Notes under the pieces: generated by a model
Told to the model about the DNA's origin: nothing
The model's input: only the letters and a program-made list of their open reading frames with translations
Databases searched by the model: none
NCBI RefSeq assembly: GCF_020171465.1
Contig: NZ_JAIUZR010000003.1
Span: forward strand, 930,001 to 994,000
Direction of reading: 5' to 3'
Source: Lutimonas saemankumensis
Lineage (GTDB): Bacteria; Bacteroidota; Bacteroidia; Flavobacteriales; Flavobacteriaceae
Length of the DNA: 64,000 bases
Position numbers and translations under genes: made by a program
Shown: piece after piece, positions 26,598 to 34,075 of the stretch
Layout: each line of letters opens with the position of its first letter
How positions within the stretch are numbered: position 1 is the stretch's first letter

Positions 26598-26852
26598 GTT
26601 TGATTTTTAAAATAATGTAGCCGTCGTTTATATATTCCCTTAAAAAAAGAGCCTGACAAAGGTAGCTCATACAGTCTAAAAATCAATGACAGAAATCAGT
26701 AAAAATGCTTTTTGATCATTGATGTTGGATCGTTAACCAAACGCCAGGGTTCACTTGATCTCAGTACACTTAAACTTTTATGACAACAAGAATTTATGGT
26801 CTATGTTCCAAAGGCATTAAAACTCAAACCTCTACCCTATTTCCCTAACCAA

Positions 26853-27824
26853 TCATTTTCTGTAATTCACGGACCTTGGGCTTATCCATGTCAAATGTTT
26901 TAAGGCACTCAAATAATAAGAAACAAGATTCTTTAAGATCAATATATTCACTCTCAACTTGGGTTTAAAAAAGAATAATAATCCGAGAATCGAGAGAAAG
27001 ATTCGCTCGAGAAGAAAACCGGTGATCATCAAGAAATGAAGTAAAAAAGCCTCTATTCCATTAAAATGACGAGAGATATAAACATGCTTTGAAATAATTA
27101 CTTCGGTCTTGGTAAGTGCTTTTGTTTTTAAATTGATCCTTGAAGTCCCCCCATGCATATGCAGGATTGAAATTTTTTTAGAAATACCTACCTTACCTCC
27201 CCCTTCATTTATTCTTTTACAAAAATCCACATCTTCCAGATAAAGCCAGAAATCCTCATTCCATCCGGACACTTTCTCAAACCAGCTTCGGTCGGTGAAT
27301 ATCACTGAGCCGGAAATCCAGTCCGGATACACCAAATCTGAATCAGCATCATTGAACCGATCCAGGTACTTTTGTCGATTTATTATTCTGTCAAAACTTC
27401 TGAAAACTCCAAAAAACCGGGAAAACGAAGGAAACAGCCTCTCCTGTTTTTCAATTCTTCCATCCTCATCTTCCTGGACACAGGACAACAAAGCGATTTC
27501 GGGATTCGATTCATAGGTTTGTTGTAGGGACTGTAAGGTGTCCTTTTTAACGATCGTGTCAGGATTTAGGAAAAGCAAATAATTACCTTTTGAGTTTCTT
27601 GCACCCAGATTACATCCATTGGCAAACCCAAAATTACCGTCATTTAAGATAAATTGAAAGTCTGAAAATTCATTTTTAAAGGCGAGTAATTTCCCATCAT
27701 TGGAATCATTATCGACCACGATAACTTCAAATTGGACCTCATCGCGATCAATTTGCACCAGGGACAAAAGACATTTCTTCAATGCTCTCCAACCTCTGTA
27801 ATTAACTATAATTATTGAAATCAT
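26853..27824 (-). CDS. Family 2 glycosyltransferase
   Basis: 323 aa. The GT-A fold is shown by MISIIIVNYRGWRAL at the start, VDNDSNDG, and the nucleotide-sugar/metal site LLFLNPDTIV at about residues 90-99. SGSVIFTDRSWFEKVSGWNEDFWLYLEDVDFCKR is the acceptor-side motif of the rhamnosyltransferase-like group. The C-terminus has a hydrophobic stretch (FLLERIFLSILGLLFFF) that may tether it to the inner membrane. It is a single gene with no polysaccharide cluster around it. Substrate unknown; a related enzyme is encoded at 56626. Confidence 0.88.
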   Translation of the reverse strand: MISIIIVNYRGWRALKKCLLSLVQIDRDEVQFEVIVVDNDSNDGKLLAFKNEFSDFQFILNDGNFGFANGCNLGARNSKGNYLLFLNPDTIVKKDTLQSLQQTYESNPEIALLSCVQEDEDGRIEKQERLFPSFSRFFGVFRSFDRIINRQKYLDRFNDADSDLVYPDWISGSVIFTDRSWFEKVSGWNEDFWLYLEDVDFCKRINEGGGKVGISKKISILHMHGGTSRINLKTKALTKTEVIISKHVYISRHFNGIEAFLLHFLMITGFLLERIFLSILGLLFFFKPKLRVNILILKNLVSYYLSALKHLTWISPRSVNYRK

Positions 27825-27996
27825 CCGAAAAGTTTAAAAAAGAGTCTTCACTTTCGTGAGCACAAAGAAACAAGATTCTTGGTTAAAATGATCAACAATG
27901 ATAAATTAATTTATACGGGACTATCTATGTCTTAAAAGACAAACAGGTAGCAGAATACAACATCAGGAAACAGGTAAAATAAAATATTAACAAAAT

Positions 27997-28042
27997 TTTT
28001 GTTTAACTTTTTTGCTTTATAGTTAAACAAAACATATCTTTG
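27997..28042 (+). promoter_or_regulatory. Promoter inside an 11-bp perfect inverted repeat (likely TetR operator)
   Basis: TTG (28012-28014), a 20-bp spacer and TATCTTTG (28035-28042) make a full consensus promoter. TTTTGTTTAAC (27997-28007) and GTTAAACAAAA (28022-28032) are perfect inverted repeats with a 14-bp spacer that bracket the -33 box and reach the -7 box. The TetR-family gene starts 17 bp after the -7 box, so autorepression is the simplest reading. Confidence 0.7.
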
Positions 28043-28058
28043 ACTAAAATTAAGAGAT

Positions 28059-28715
28059 ATGGCACGCAAGAAAAAAATTAACAAAGAAGACATCTACACA
28101 TTTTACATGAACTATTATCTTGAAAATGGTCGAGCTCCATCTTCAGCCTTTGAACTGGCAAAATTGCATAATTTTGATGAAAAGGACTTCTACACTTTTT
28201 TCGGAAATTTGAAAACTGTTGAAAAATCAATTTTCGATTCCTTTTACGATCAAACCCTCCTACTATTGCAAAATAGTGAGGATTTTGAAAGTTTTGACGT
28301 CAGAAATAAATTGCTGAGCTTTTACTACACTTATTTCGAAATACTCACAGCCAACAGGAGTTTTGTCATGGCTCTTGCATCTAAAAGTACGTTCAAATAC
28401 GACCTGCTGAAGTTATTATCTTCCACAAAAAGGAAATTCTCATTTTTTGTTCAAAGACTCGAAATTGACAAATTTGATCTTAAGGACACAAAACTGGATA
28501 AGTTTATTGACAGATCCATTGAAGAAAGTCTGTGGGTTCAATTCGTAGTCTGTTTCAAATTCTGGCTTGATGATGAATCCGCCTCATTGGAAAAAACAGA
28601 CATTTTTATAGAAAAATCAGTAAACACAGGCTTTGATCTTCTTAATGTAAAACCCTTGAGGAGTATCCTGGACCTTGGTAAGTTTTTATACCATGAGAAA
28701 ATACACATGAATTAA
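28059..28715 (+). CDS. TetR-family transcriptional regulator
   Basis: 218 aa. The basic N-terminus (MARKKKINKEDIYTFYM) leads into a helix-turn-helix (about 27-60: SAFELAKLHNFDEKDFYTFFGNLKTVEKSIFDSF), followed by an all-helical ligand or dimer domain. First gene of a five-gene operon; its stop overlaps the next start by one base. The 11-bp inverted repeat over its promoter is the likely binding site. The inducer is unknown. I recall homologues next to ABC1 kinase, flavin reductase and photolyase genes in flavobacteria, which would suggest control by light or oxidative stress; that is recollection, not seen here. Confidence 0.85.
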   Translation: MARKKKINKEDIYTFYMNYYLENGRAPSSAFELAKLHNFDEKDFYTFFGNLKTVEKSIFDSFYDQTLLLLQNSEDFESFDVRNKLLSFYYTYFEILTANRSFVMALASKSTFKYDLLKLLSSTKRKFSFFVQRLEIDKFDLKDTKLDKFIDRSIEESLWVQFVVCFKFWLDDESASLEKTDIFIEKSVNTGFDLLNVKPLRSILDLGKFLYHEKIHMN

Positions 28716-30028
28716 TGAATACTATTGACAGAATACCCGTTGGAAAAGTAGAACGCGCCACCAACCTGGTTCAGACCGGAGCAAAAGTTGGAGTGAACTA
28801 TCTTAAATACTATGGAAAAAAACTAACCTCTAGTGAAAAAGAAGCAAGAGCCAGGTTAAATGAAGACAACGCTTCAGACATCTATGATGGATTAAAAAAG
28901 TTGAAAGGAAGTGCCCTTAAAGTGGCTCAAATGCTCAGCATGGAAAAAAGCATCATGCCGCAGGCCTATGTGGAAAAATTCTCGTTATCCCAGTTTTCTG
29001 TACCTCCATTATCCCCGGCTCTGGTTGTTCGAACTTTTAAAAAATACTTTGGCAGGTCACCACACGAGGTATTTGATGAATTTAATTCCAAATCCGTTAA
29101 TGCAGCGAGTATTGGACAGGTTCATCAGGTCAAAAACAATGACAAAATGCTCGCTGTTAAAATTCAATATCCCGGAGTTGCCGGAAGTATAAGTTCCGAC
29201 CTGGCCCTGGTCAAACCAATAGCCATTAAAATGTTCAATATTCAGGGCAAAGATTCGGACAAATATTTTAAGGAGGTTGAAGATAAACTCATTGAAGAAA
29301 CAGATTACAGACTGGAACTAAAACAATCCTTAGAAATGGCGAAGGCATGCGGTCACATTCCAAACTTAAAGTTTCCTGATTACTACGAGGAATTTTCATC
29401 TGAAAAAATCCTTACTATGGATTGGATGTCAGGGGAGCATCTGTCTGAATTTGTAAAGCATGAGAATGATCAATCGGACTTAAATGTTTTGGGACAGGCC
29501 TTATGGGACTTTTATATGTTTCAAATTCACAAGTTGAAAAAAGTTCACGCAGATCCTCATCCCGGTAATTTCCTGATTTCAAGAGATAAAAAGTTAATCG
29601 CGCTTGATTTTGGTTGCATCAAACAAATTCCTGATGACTTTTACAATCCATATTTCGAGTTAGCCAATAGAGAAAATCTGTCAAACCCGGCATATTTTAG
29701 AAACAAACTATTTGAACTTGAAATTCTGCTGGAGGATGATTCAAAGGAGGAAATTGAATTTTTTACTGCGATGTTCCATGAATTGCTGACAGTTTTTACC
29801 GAACCCTTCCAATCCGAATTTTTTGATTTTTCAAGGAGTACGTTTTTTGATAAAATCAGTGATCTGAGTGAGAAATACAGCAAGAACACTGAGCTGAGAA
29901 AAATGAATGCCAACAGAGGATCCAAACACTTCATCTATATGAATAGAACCTTCTTCGGGCTATATAATCTGATGTTCGATCTAAAGGCTAAAAATGTAGA
30001 GATTAACCGCTTCAATTCATTTTCATGA
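28715..30028 (+). CDS. ABC1/AarF/UbiB-family atypical kinase
   Basis: 437 aa. Kinase-like motifs: ALKVAQMLSMEK (the KxGQ motif of the family, here KVAQ with Ala for Gly), the Ala-rich loop NAASIGQVHQV, the ATP-contacting Lys in LAVKIQYPG, the catalytic VHADPHPGNFL and the metal-binding ALDFGC. UbiB/COQ8 proteins are ATPases that support isoprenoid quinone synthesis, though this shorter branch lacks a C-terminal membrane anchor as far as I can see. It is coupled to the TetR gene (1-bp overlap) and to the flavin reductase (4-bp overlap). A role in quinone or other lipid redox chemistry is inferred. Confidence 0.88.
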   Translation: MNTIDRIPVGKVERATNLVQTGAKVGVNYLKYYGKKLTSSEKEARARLNEDNASDIYDGLKKLKGSALKVAQMLSMEKSIMPQAYVEKFSLSQFSVPPLSPALVVRTFKKYFGRSPHEVFDEFNSKSVNAASIGQVHQVKNNDKMLAVKIQYPGVAGSISSDLALVKPIAIKMFNIQGKDSDKYFKEVEDKLIEETDYRLELKQSLEMAKACGHIPNLKFPDYYEEFSSEKILTMDWMSGEHLSEFVKHENDQSDLNVLGQALWDFYMFQIHKLKKVHADPHPGNFLISRDKKLIALDFGCIKQIPDDFYNPYFELANRENLSNPAYFRNKLFELEILLEDDSKEEIEFFTAMFHELLTVFTEPFQSEFFDFSRSTFFDKISDLSEKYSKNTELRKMNANRGSKHFIYMNRTFFGLYNLMFDLKAKNVEINRFNSFS

Positions 30029-30666
30029 GATCGTTTACTAAATATGATTTGAAAGAGATGGAAAGGTTGTATAAAATAAACCTTATAAACTCTGCTTCTG
30101 GTTTTAAATCTGCAAACCTTATCGGCAGTATAAGTAAATCAGGTAATGGTAATGTTGCCATTTTCAGCTCCGTCATCCATCTCGGTTCTGATCCTGCTTT
30201 GCTTGGGTTTGTAAGCCGACCTGTTTCCGTACGTCGGAATACTTACGACAACATTAAAGAAACAGGAGTTTATACCATTAATCATATTTATGAAGACATC
30301 ATTGAAGATGCCCATCATACGTCAGCAAAATACGATGCGTCGATTTCAGAATTTACCATGACGGACCTTTCAGAAGAATTTAAATCGGGATGCCAGGCAC
30401 CTTTTGTAAAAGGTGCGCCCGTTCAAATGAAAATGAAATTTCTTGAAGAAGTAAAACTAAATTTAAACGGAACCTTGATGATCATTGGGGAAATTCAGGA
30501 GTTGTTCGTTGATCAAGACATTTTAAAAGATGATGGTTTGATAAACCTAACGGAAGCTAAGGTTGTGGCCTTAAATGGTCTTGACCATTATACGATTCCG
30601 CAGTCGGAGAAACGTCTTCCCTATCAGAGACCCAAAATATCGAATCAATTAATAAAAGAAACATAA
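30025..30666 (+). CDS. Flavin reductase-like FMN-binding protein
   Basis: 213 aa. The flavin reductase fold is shown by NLIGSISKSGNGNVAIFSSVIHLGSDPALLGF and RRNTYDNIKETGVYTINHI, which line the FMN pocket. Proteins of this family bind FMN and use NAD(P)H, or act as stand-alone split-barrel oxidoreductases. It overlaps the kinase gene by 4 bp. A 64-bp gap with a weak inverted repeat (AATGCT...AGCATT, 30691-30716) precedes folE. In this operon it may supply reduced flavin to an unknown monooxygenase or reductase. Confidence 0.85.
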   Translation: MRSFTKYDLKEMERLYKINLINSASGFKSANLIGSISKSGNGNVAIFSSVIHLGSDPALLGFVSRPVSVRRNTYDNIKETGVYTINHIYEDIIEDAHHTSAKYDASISEFTMTDLSEEFKSGCQAPFVKGAPVQMKMKFLEEVKLNLNGTLMIIGEIQELFVDQDILKDDGLINLTEAKVVALNGLDHYTIPQSEKRLPYQRPKISNQLIKET

Positions 30667-30730
30667 ACTTTATACCTATTTATATTAATCAATGCTTTGC
30701 TAGAAAAGACAGCATTAAAAAAAGACAATT

Positions 30731-31426
30731 ATGAAAACAAATGAGCCCCTATTTACCGACGGAACTTCTGCTTTAAAGATTTTGGACCACAATGAAATTG
30801 GCGACAATCACATGATGACCAGTTTGGATACCCCAATGAAAGATTCTGCTTTTGATATAAGCGATGAGGAAAAAAAAGAGAAAATAGCCTTTCATTTTAG
30901 TGAAATCATGGAAACTTTAGGCCTGGACCTGACGGATGACTCACTTCAGGGAACGCCTGACAGGGTGGCTAAGATGTATATAGAAGAAATTTTTTCAGGA
31001 CTGGATCCAAAAAATAAACCAAAAGTTGCTTTGTTCGACAACAAATACCAATACGATCAGATGCTTGTTGAAAAAAATATCACTTTCTATTCCAATTGTG
31101 AACACCATTTTGTTCCCATTATCGGAAAAGCACATGTGGCATATATTTCTTCGGGAAAAGTAATCGGGCTTTCCAAATTAAACCGCATCGTTCAGTATTA
31201 CGCAAAAAGGCCTCAGGTTCAGGAAAGGCTGACCAATCAGATAGCCAATGAACTTAAGAATATCTTAGGAACCGAGGACATTGCTGTCATTATCGATGCC
31301 AAACATCTTTGTGTTTCCTCAAGAGGCATAAAAGATGACAGTTCCACCACAGTTACTGCCTATTACGGAGGAGCCTTTGAGAAACATGAGAAAATAGTTG
31401 AGCTTCAAAATTTTATCCAATCATGA
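30731..31426 (+). CDS. folE: GTP cyclohydrolase I with N-terminal extension
   Basis: 231 aa. The catalytic domain begins near residue 45. The zinc/active-site residues are present in SNCEHHFVPIIGKAHVAY (Cys and two His) and KHLCVSSRG (second Cys). It opens the GTP ring to make dihydroneopterin triphosphate, the first step to folate and to biopterin-type pterins. About 45 extra residues at the N-terminus (MKTNEPLFTDGTSALKI...) have no known function. Placement in a TetR-kinase-flavin reductase operon rather than with folate genes suggests a dedicated pterin product. The next gene overlaps its end by 4 bp. Confidence 0.93.
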   Translation: MKTNEPLFTDGTSALKILDHNEIGDNHMMTSLDTPMKDSAFDISDEEKKEKIAFHFSEIMETLGLDLTDDSLQGTPDRVAKMYIEEIFSGLDPKNKPKVALFDNKYQYDQMLVEKNITFYSNCEHHFVPIIGKAHVAYISSGKVIGLSKLNRIVQYYAKRPQVQERLTNQIANELKNILGTEDIAVIIDAKHLCVSSRGIKDDSSTTVTAYYGGAFEKHEKIVELQNFIQS

Positions 31427-32106
31427 AAAAAGTACTCCTTGTCGGAGCAAGTAAGGGAATAGGCAAAGCCCTGGCGCAAATCATGAGTGAATCCTATGAA
31501 TTGATCTCGATAAGCAGGTCATCTTTGGATGATCTTGATAATGTTTCGGTCCATTATTCCTGTGACATTTTGAAGGATGACCTACCGGACATTGAGAAAC
31601 TGGATGGTCTGGTCTATTGTCCGGGAAGTATTAATCTAAAACCGTTTACTCGATTGTCCGAAACAGATTTTAAGGAAGACTTTGAGATCAATGTATTGGG
31701 TGCGGTAAAGGTGATTCAAAAATACCAAAAAGCTCTTAAAAATGGATCCGATTCTTCGGTGGTACTTTTCAGCACAGTTGCGGTGAAAATGGGCATGCCT
31801 TTTCATGCCAGTATAGCGGTTGCGAAAGCTGGAGTAGAAGCACTGGTTAAGTCTTTGGGGGCAGAGTTATCACCTGGTATAAGATTCAATGCTATAGCCC
31901 CCACAATCACGGATACCTCCTTAGCCGAAAAAATTTTAAGGAACGATGCCATGAAAGAAAAAATGCGAGAGAGACATCCTATGAAGTCCTATCTGGAACC
32001 TAATGATGTGGCTGAAATGGCGGAGTTTTTGATTTCAGACAAAAGTAAAAAAATATCAGGCCAGGTATTTGAATTGGATTGCGGGATAGTTACCTTTAAG
32101 ATTTAG
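31423..32106 (+). CDS. Short-chain dehydrogenase/reductase lacking the catalytic Tyr
   Basis: 227 aa. The Rossmann motif LLVGASKGIGKALA and a central LVYCPGSINL (in place of NNAG) mark the SDR family. The usual YxxxK motif is replaced: in HASIAVAKAGVEAL the Lys is kept, but the residue four before it is Ile, not Tyr. FabG in this window (36215-36961) has the canonical YAASKAG at the same place. The protein may be a non-classical reductase or a binding protein. Last gene of the operon, overlapping folE by 4 bp, so it could act on a pterin. Confidence 0.85.
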   Translation: MKKVLLVGASKGIGKALAQIMSESYELISISRSSLDDLDNVSVHYSCDILKDDLPDIEKLDGLVYCPGSINLKPFTRLSETDFKEDFEINVLGAVKVIQKYQKALKNGSDSSVVLFSTVAVKMGMPFHASIAVAKAGVEALVKSLGAELSPGIRFNAIAPTITDTSLAEKILRNDAMKEKMRERHPMKSYLEPNDVAEMAEFLISDKSKKISGQVFELDCGIVTFKI

Positions 32107-32226
32107 TCTGAGTACTGTATTAAATCGATAAAAATATTTTCGAGAACTCAGAATAAAGATGATCTCGTGCTGTGTTTTTCACATTATTTTATTAAATAAT
32201 TAACTCAATATTTAGTATCATTGCGC

Positions 32227-33156
32227 ATGCAAAAAATTGTGTTGACATTTTTTTTGATTTGCTTTCATCTGAATATTTTTTCTCAGCAGGTTACAGAAAA
32301 AGAAAAAGATTCTGTGCCCGCTGAATCTGTATCCAGTAAACAGGATTCGATCAATAGTGGAATATTTACGAATGTTGAAGGGATTGTAAACGATACTGTT
32401 GGAAAGGATGATCAAGGCGCATATACCCTGAAGGGGAGAATTATCAGTATCACGGACAAAAAACCTCTTCAAAGCGCGCATGTGGTAAACCTAAATTCGG
32501 TAGACGGAACCATAACTAACTCAAATGGACAGTTTGAGATCCCTGCCGTTGTCAACGATACCATATTCATCTCTTATATTGGTTTTCAATCAATTAAACT
32601 TAAGATCACCAATGATTTATTAAAGGGAAATGAACTGGAGATTGCGATTCATGAGAAAGTAGTGAACATTCAGGAAGTAACGTTAAAATCGCACAAATTG
32701 ATCGGTGTGCTTGTTGTGGATGCCAAAAATGTGCCTCAGGATTCCTACAGCAGAATTCATATTAACGGATTGCCTCAGGCCTATGAAAGAGGCAATGCGT
32801 ATAACAGGAATTTTAATTCGGGATTGGGAGCCATATTTAACCCTGTTGATTTCTGGTATAATAAGTTTGGTAAGAAACCAAAGGAAATGCAGCGACTCAG
32901 GAAGTTGAAGGAAGGGGATCAGATGAGAAACATGATGGAGCAAAAGTACAGCCGAGAAATCATGATGGACTATCTTGATATGAGTCGAAAAGAATTGAAT
33001 GACCTTCTTTCGGAATGCAACTATTCAAATCGATTTATCAATAAGGCCAGTGACCTTCAGATCATTGAAGCAGTGCTGGAATGTTATGAGAATTACAGAG
33101 CACTTCAAAAAGGACAGGTTAAAAAAGATATTATCCATATCAAGGATAGTTACTAA
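32227..33156 (+). CDS. Secreted protein with carboxypeptidase-like regulatory domain
   Basis: 309 aa from the ATG at 32227; a TTG two codons earlier is less likely. The signal peptide ends NIFSQQ. Residues about 75-150 form a CarboxypepD_reg-like beta-sandwich (LKGRIISITDKKPLQSAHVVNLNSVDGT), the module found at the N-terminus of TonB-dependent receptors. It is followed not by a barrel but by a mostly helical segment with LRKLKEGDQMRNMMEQKYS. Such stand-alone proteins are common in flavobacteria and their role is unknown. It is 120 bp after the SDR and probably separately transcribed. Confidence 0.78.
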   Translation: MQKIVLTFFLICFHLNIFSQQVTEKEKDSVPAESVSSKQDSINSGIFTNVEGIVNDTVGKDDQGAYTLKGRIISITDKKPLQSAHVVNLNSVDGTITNSNGQFEIPAVVNDTIFISYIGFQSIKLKITNDLLKGNELEIAIHEKVVNIQEVTLKSHKLIGVLVVDAKNVPQDSYSRIHINGLPQAYERGNAYNRNFNSGLGAIFNPVDFWYNKFGKKPKEMQRLRKLKEGDQMRNMMEQKYSREIMMDYLDMSRKELNDLLSECNYSNRFINKASDLQIIEAVLECYENYRALQKGQVKKDIIHIKDSY

Positions 33157-33184
33157 AAAAGGCCGGTTTTCACCGACCTTTCCT
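33155..33184. terminator. Terminator between convergent genes
   Basis: AAAGGCCGGT (33158-33167) and ACCGACCTTT (33172-33181) pair along 10 bp. The single C-A mismatch on the plus strand becomes a G-U pair on the minus strand, where a T-run follows, so it fits best as the terminator of the SPFH gene. It may also stop plus-strand transcription. Confidence 0.7.
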
Positions 33185-33207
33185 TTTCAAATATGAGTTT
33201 CTATCAA

Positions 33208-34035
33208 TTAATTGTTCCCTAGAATCAGAGGCAGCCCATCCTGACCTCCAACGATAACTACTTTGGTATTTGGAGATTCTGACAACTTCAATGTGGCTTC
33301 AATTCCCTTATCCCGTAATATCTTGTCAGTTAAAGAGGCGCTTAGGATTTTGTTTGCATCCGCTTTACCCTGGGCTTCAATTCTTTGCTTCTCAGCTTCT
33401 TTCTGGGCCTTCTCCAACCTGAATTCATATTCCAGAGATTCCTGCTCCTGCCCAAGCTTTCTTTCGATGGCGTCCTTGATAGCAGGTGGAAGGGTAACAT
33501 CTCTTACCAATACGTCATTCAATTGTATGAACTGATCCTGAACAATCTTTTTGGTTTCATCAAAGATCTCTTCCTGGATAGCATCTCTTTTTGAAGAATA
33601 AATCTGTTCAGGCGTATATCGTCCCACAACACTCCTGGTTGCAGATCTCATGGCTGGCTTCAAAACTCTGTCAAGATAATTCGTCCCTTTTGTTTGATGA
33701 AGCATACCAAGATTATCTGATTCTGGCTGATACCAGGCCGTTGCCTCAAGCTGAATATCAAGCCCGTTGGATGAAAGTACTTTCATTTTTTCTGTAAGCT
33801 CCTGCTGTCTGATTTCATAAACAATCACAGTATTCCAGGGAGCCACAAGGTGAAATCCTTCACCCAAGGGTGGTTCATCTGTTACTACTCCACCTCCAAA
33901 CCTTTTCCATAGAACCCCGGCTTCTCCCGCTTCGATAGTGATTGTAGATTTTGAAATAAATATCAGGACGAGAATCCCGACAAATATTATTGGCAATATT
34001 CCTTTTGGAAATTGCAATTGCGCTTGTTGTGCCAT
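33208..34035 (-). CDS. Prohibitin-like SPFH/band 7 membrane protein
   Basis: 275 aa. One N-terminal membrane helix (about 14-30, ILPIIFVGILVLIFI) is followed by the SPFH domain (AGEAGVLWKRFGGGV..., VVGRYTPEQIYSSKRDAIQEEIF) and a charged coiled-coil (LEKAQKEAEKQRIEAQGKADANKI). This is the prohibitin layout. Such proteins form membrane-associated oligomers that organise lipids or guard the FtsH protease. It lies 40 bp after the VWA protein gene on the same strand, so the two may be co-transcribed. Confidence 0.92.
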   Translation of the reverse strand: MAQQAQLQFPKGILPIIFVGILVLIFISKSTITIEAGEAGVLWKRFGGGVVTDEPPLGEGFHLVAPWNTVIVYEIRQQELTEKMKVLSSNGLDIQLEATAWYQPESDNLGMLHQTKGTNYLDRVLKPAMRSATRSVVGRYTPEQIYSSKRDAIQEEIFDETKKIVQDQFIQLNDVLVRDVTLPPAIKDAIERKLGQEQESLEYEFRLEKAQKEAEKQRIEAQGKADANKILSASLTDKILRDKGIEATLKLSESPNTKVVIVGGQDGLPLILGNN

Positions 34036-34075
34036 TTTATAAATTTTATATTAAACTCTATTTAAATGTTTTTCT

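Noticed and set aside
32107-32152. Possible terminator after the SDR gene (TCTGAGT/ACTCAGA)
   Set aside because: The stem is 7 bp with a 32-nt loop and no adjacent T-run.
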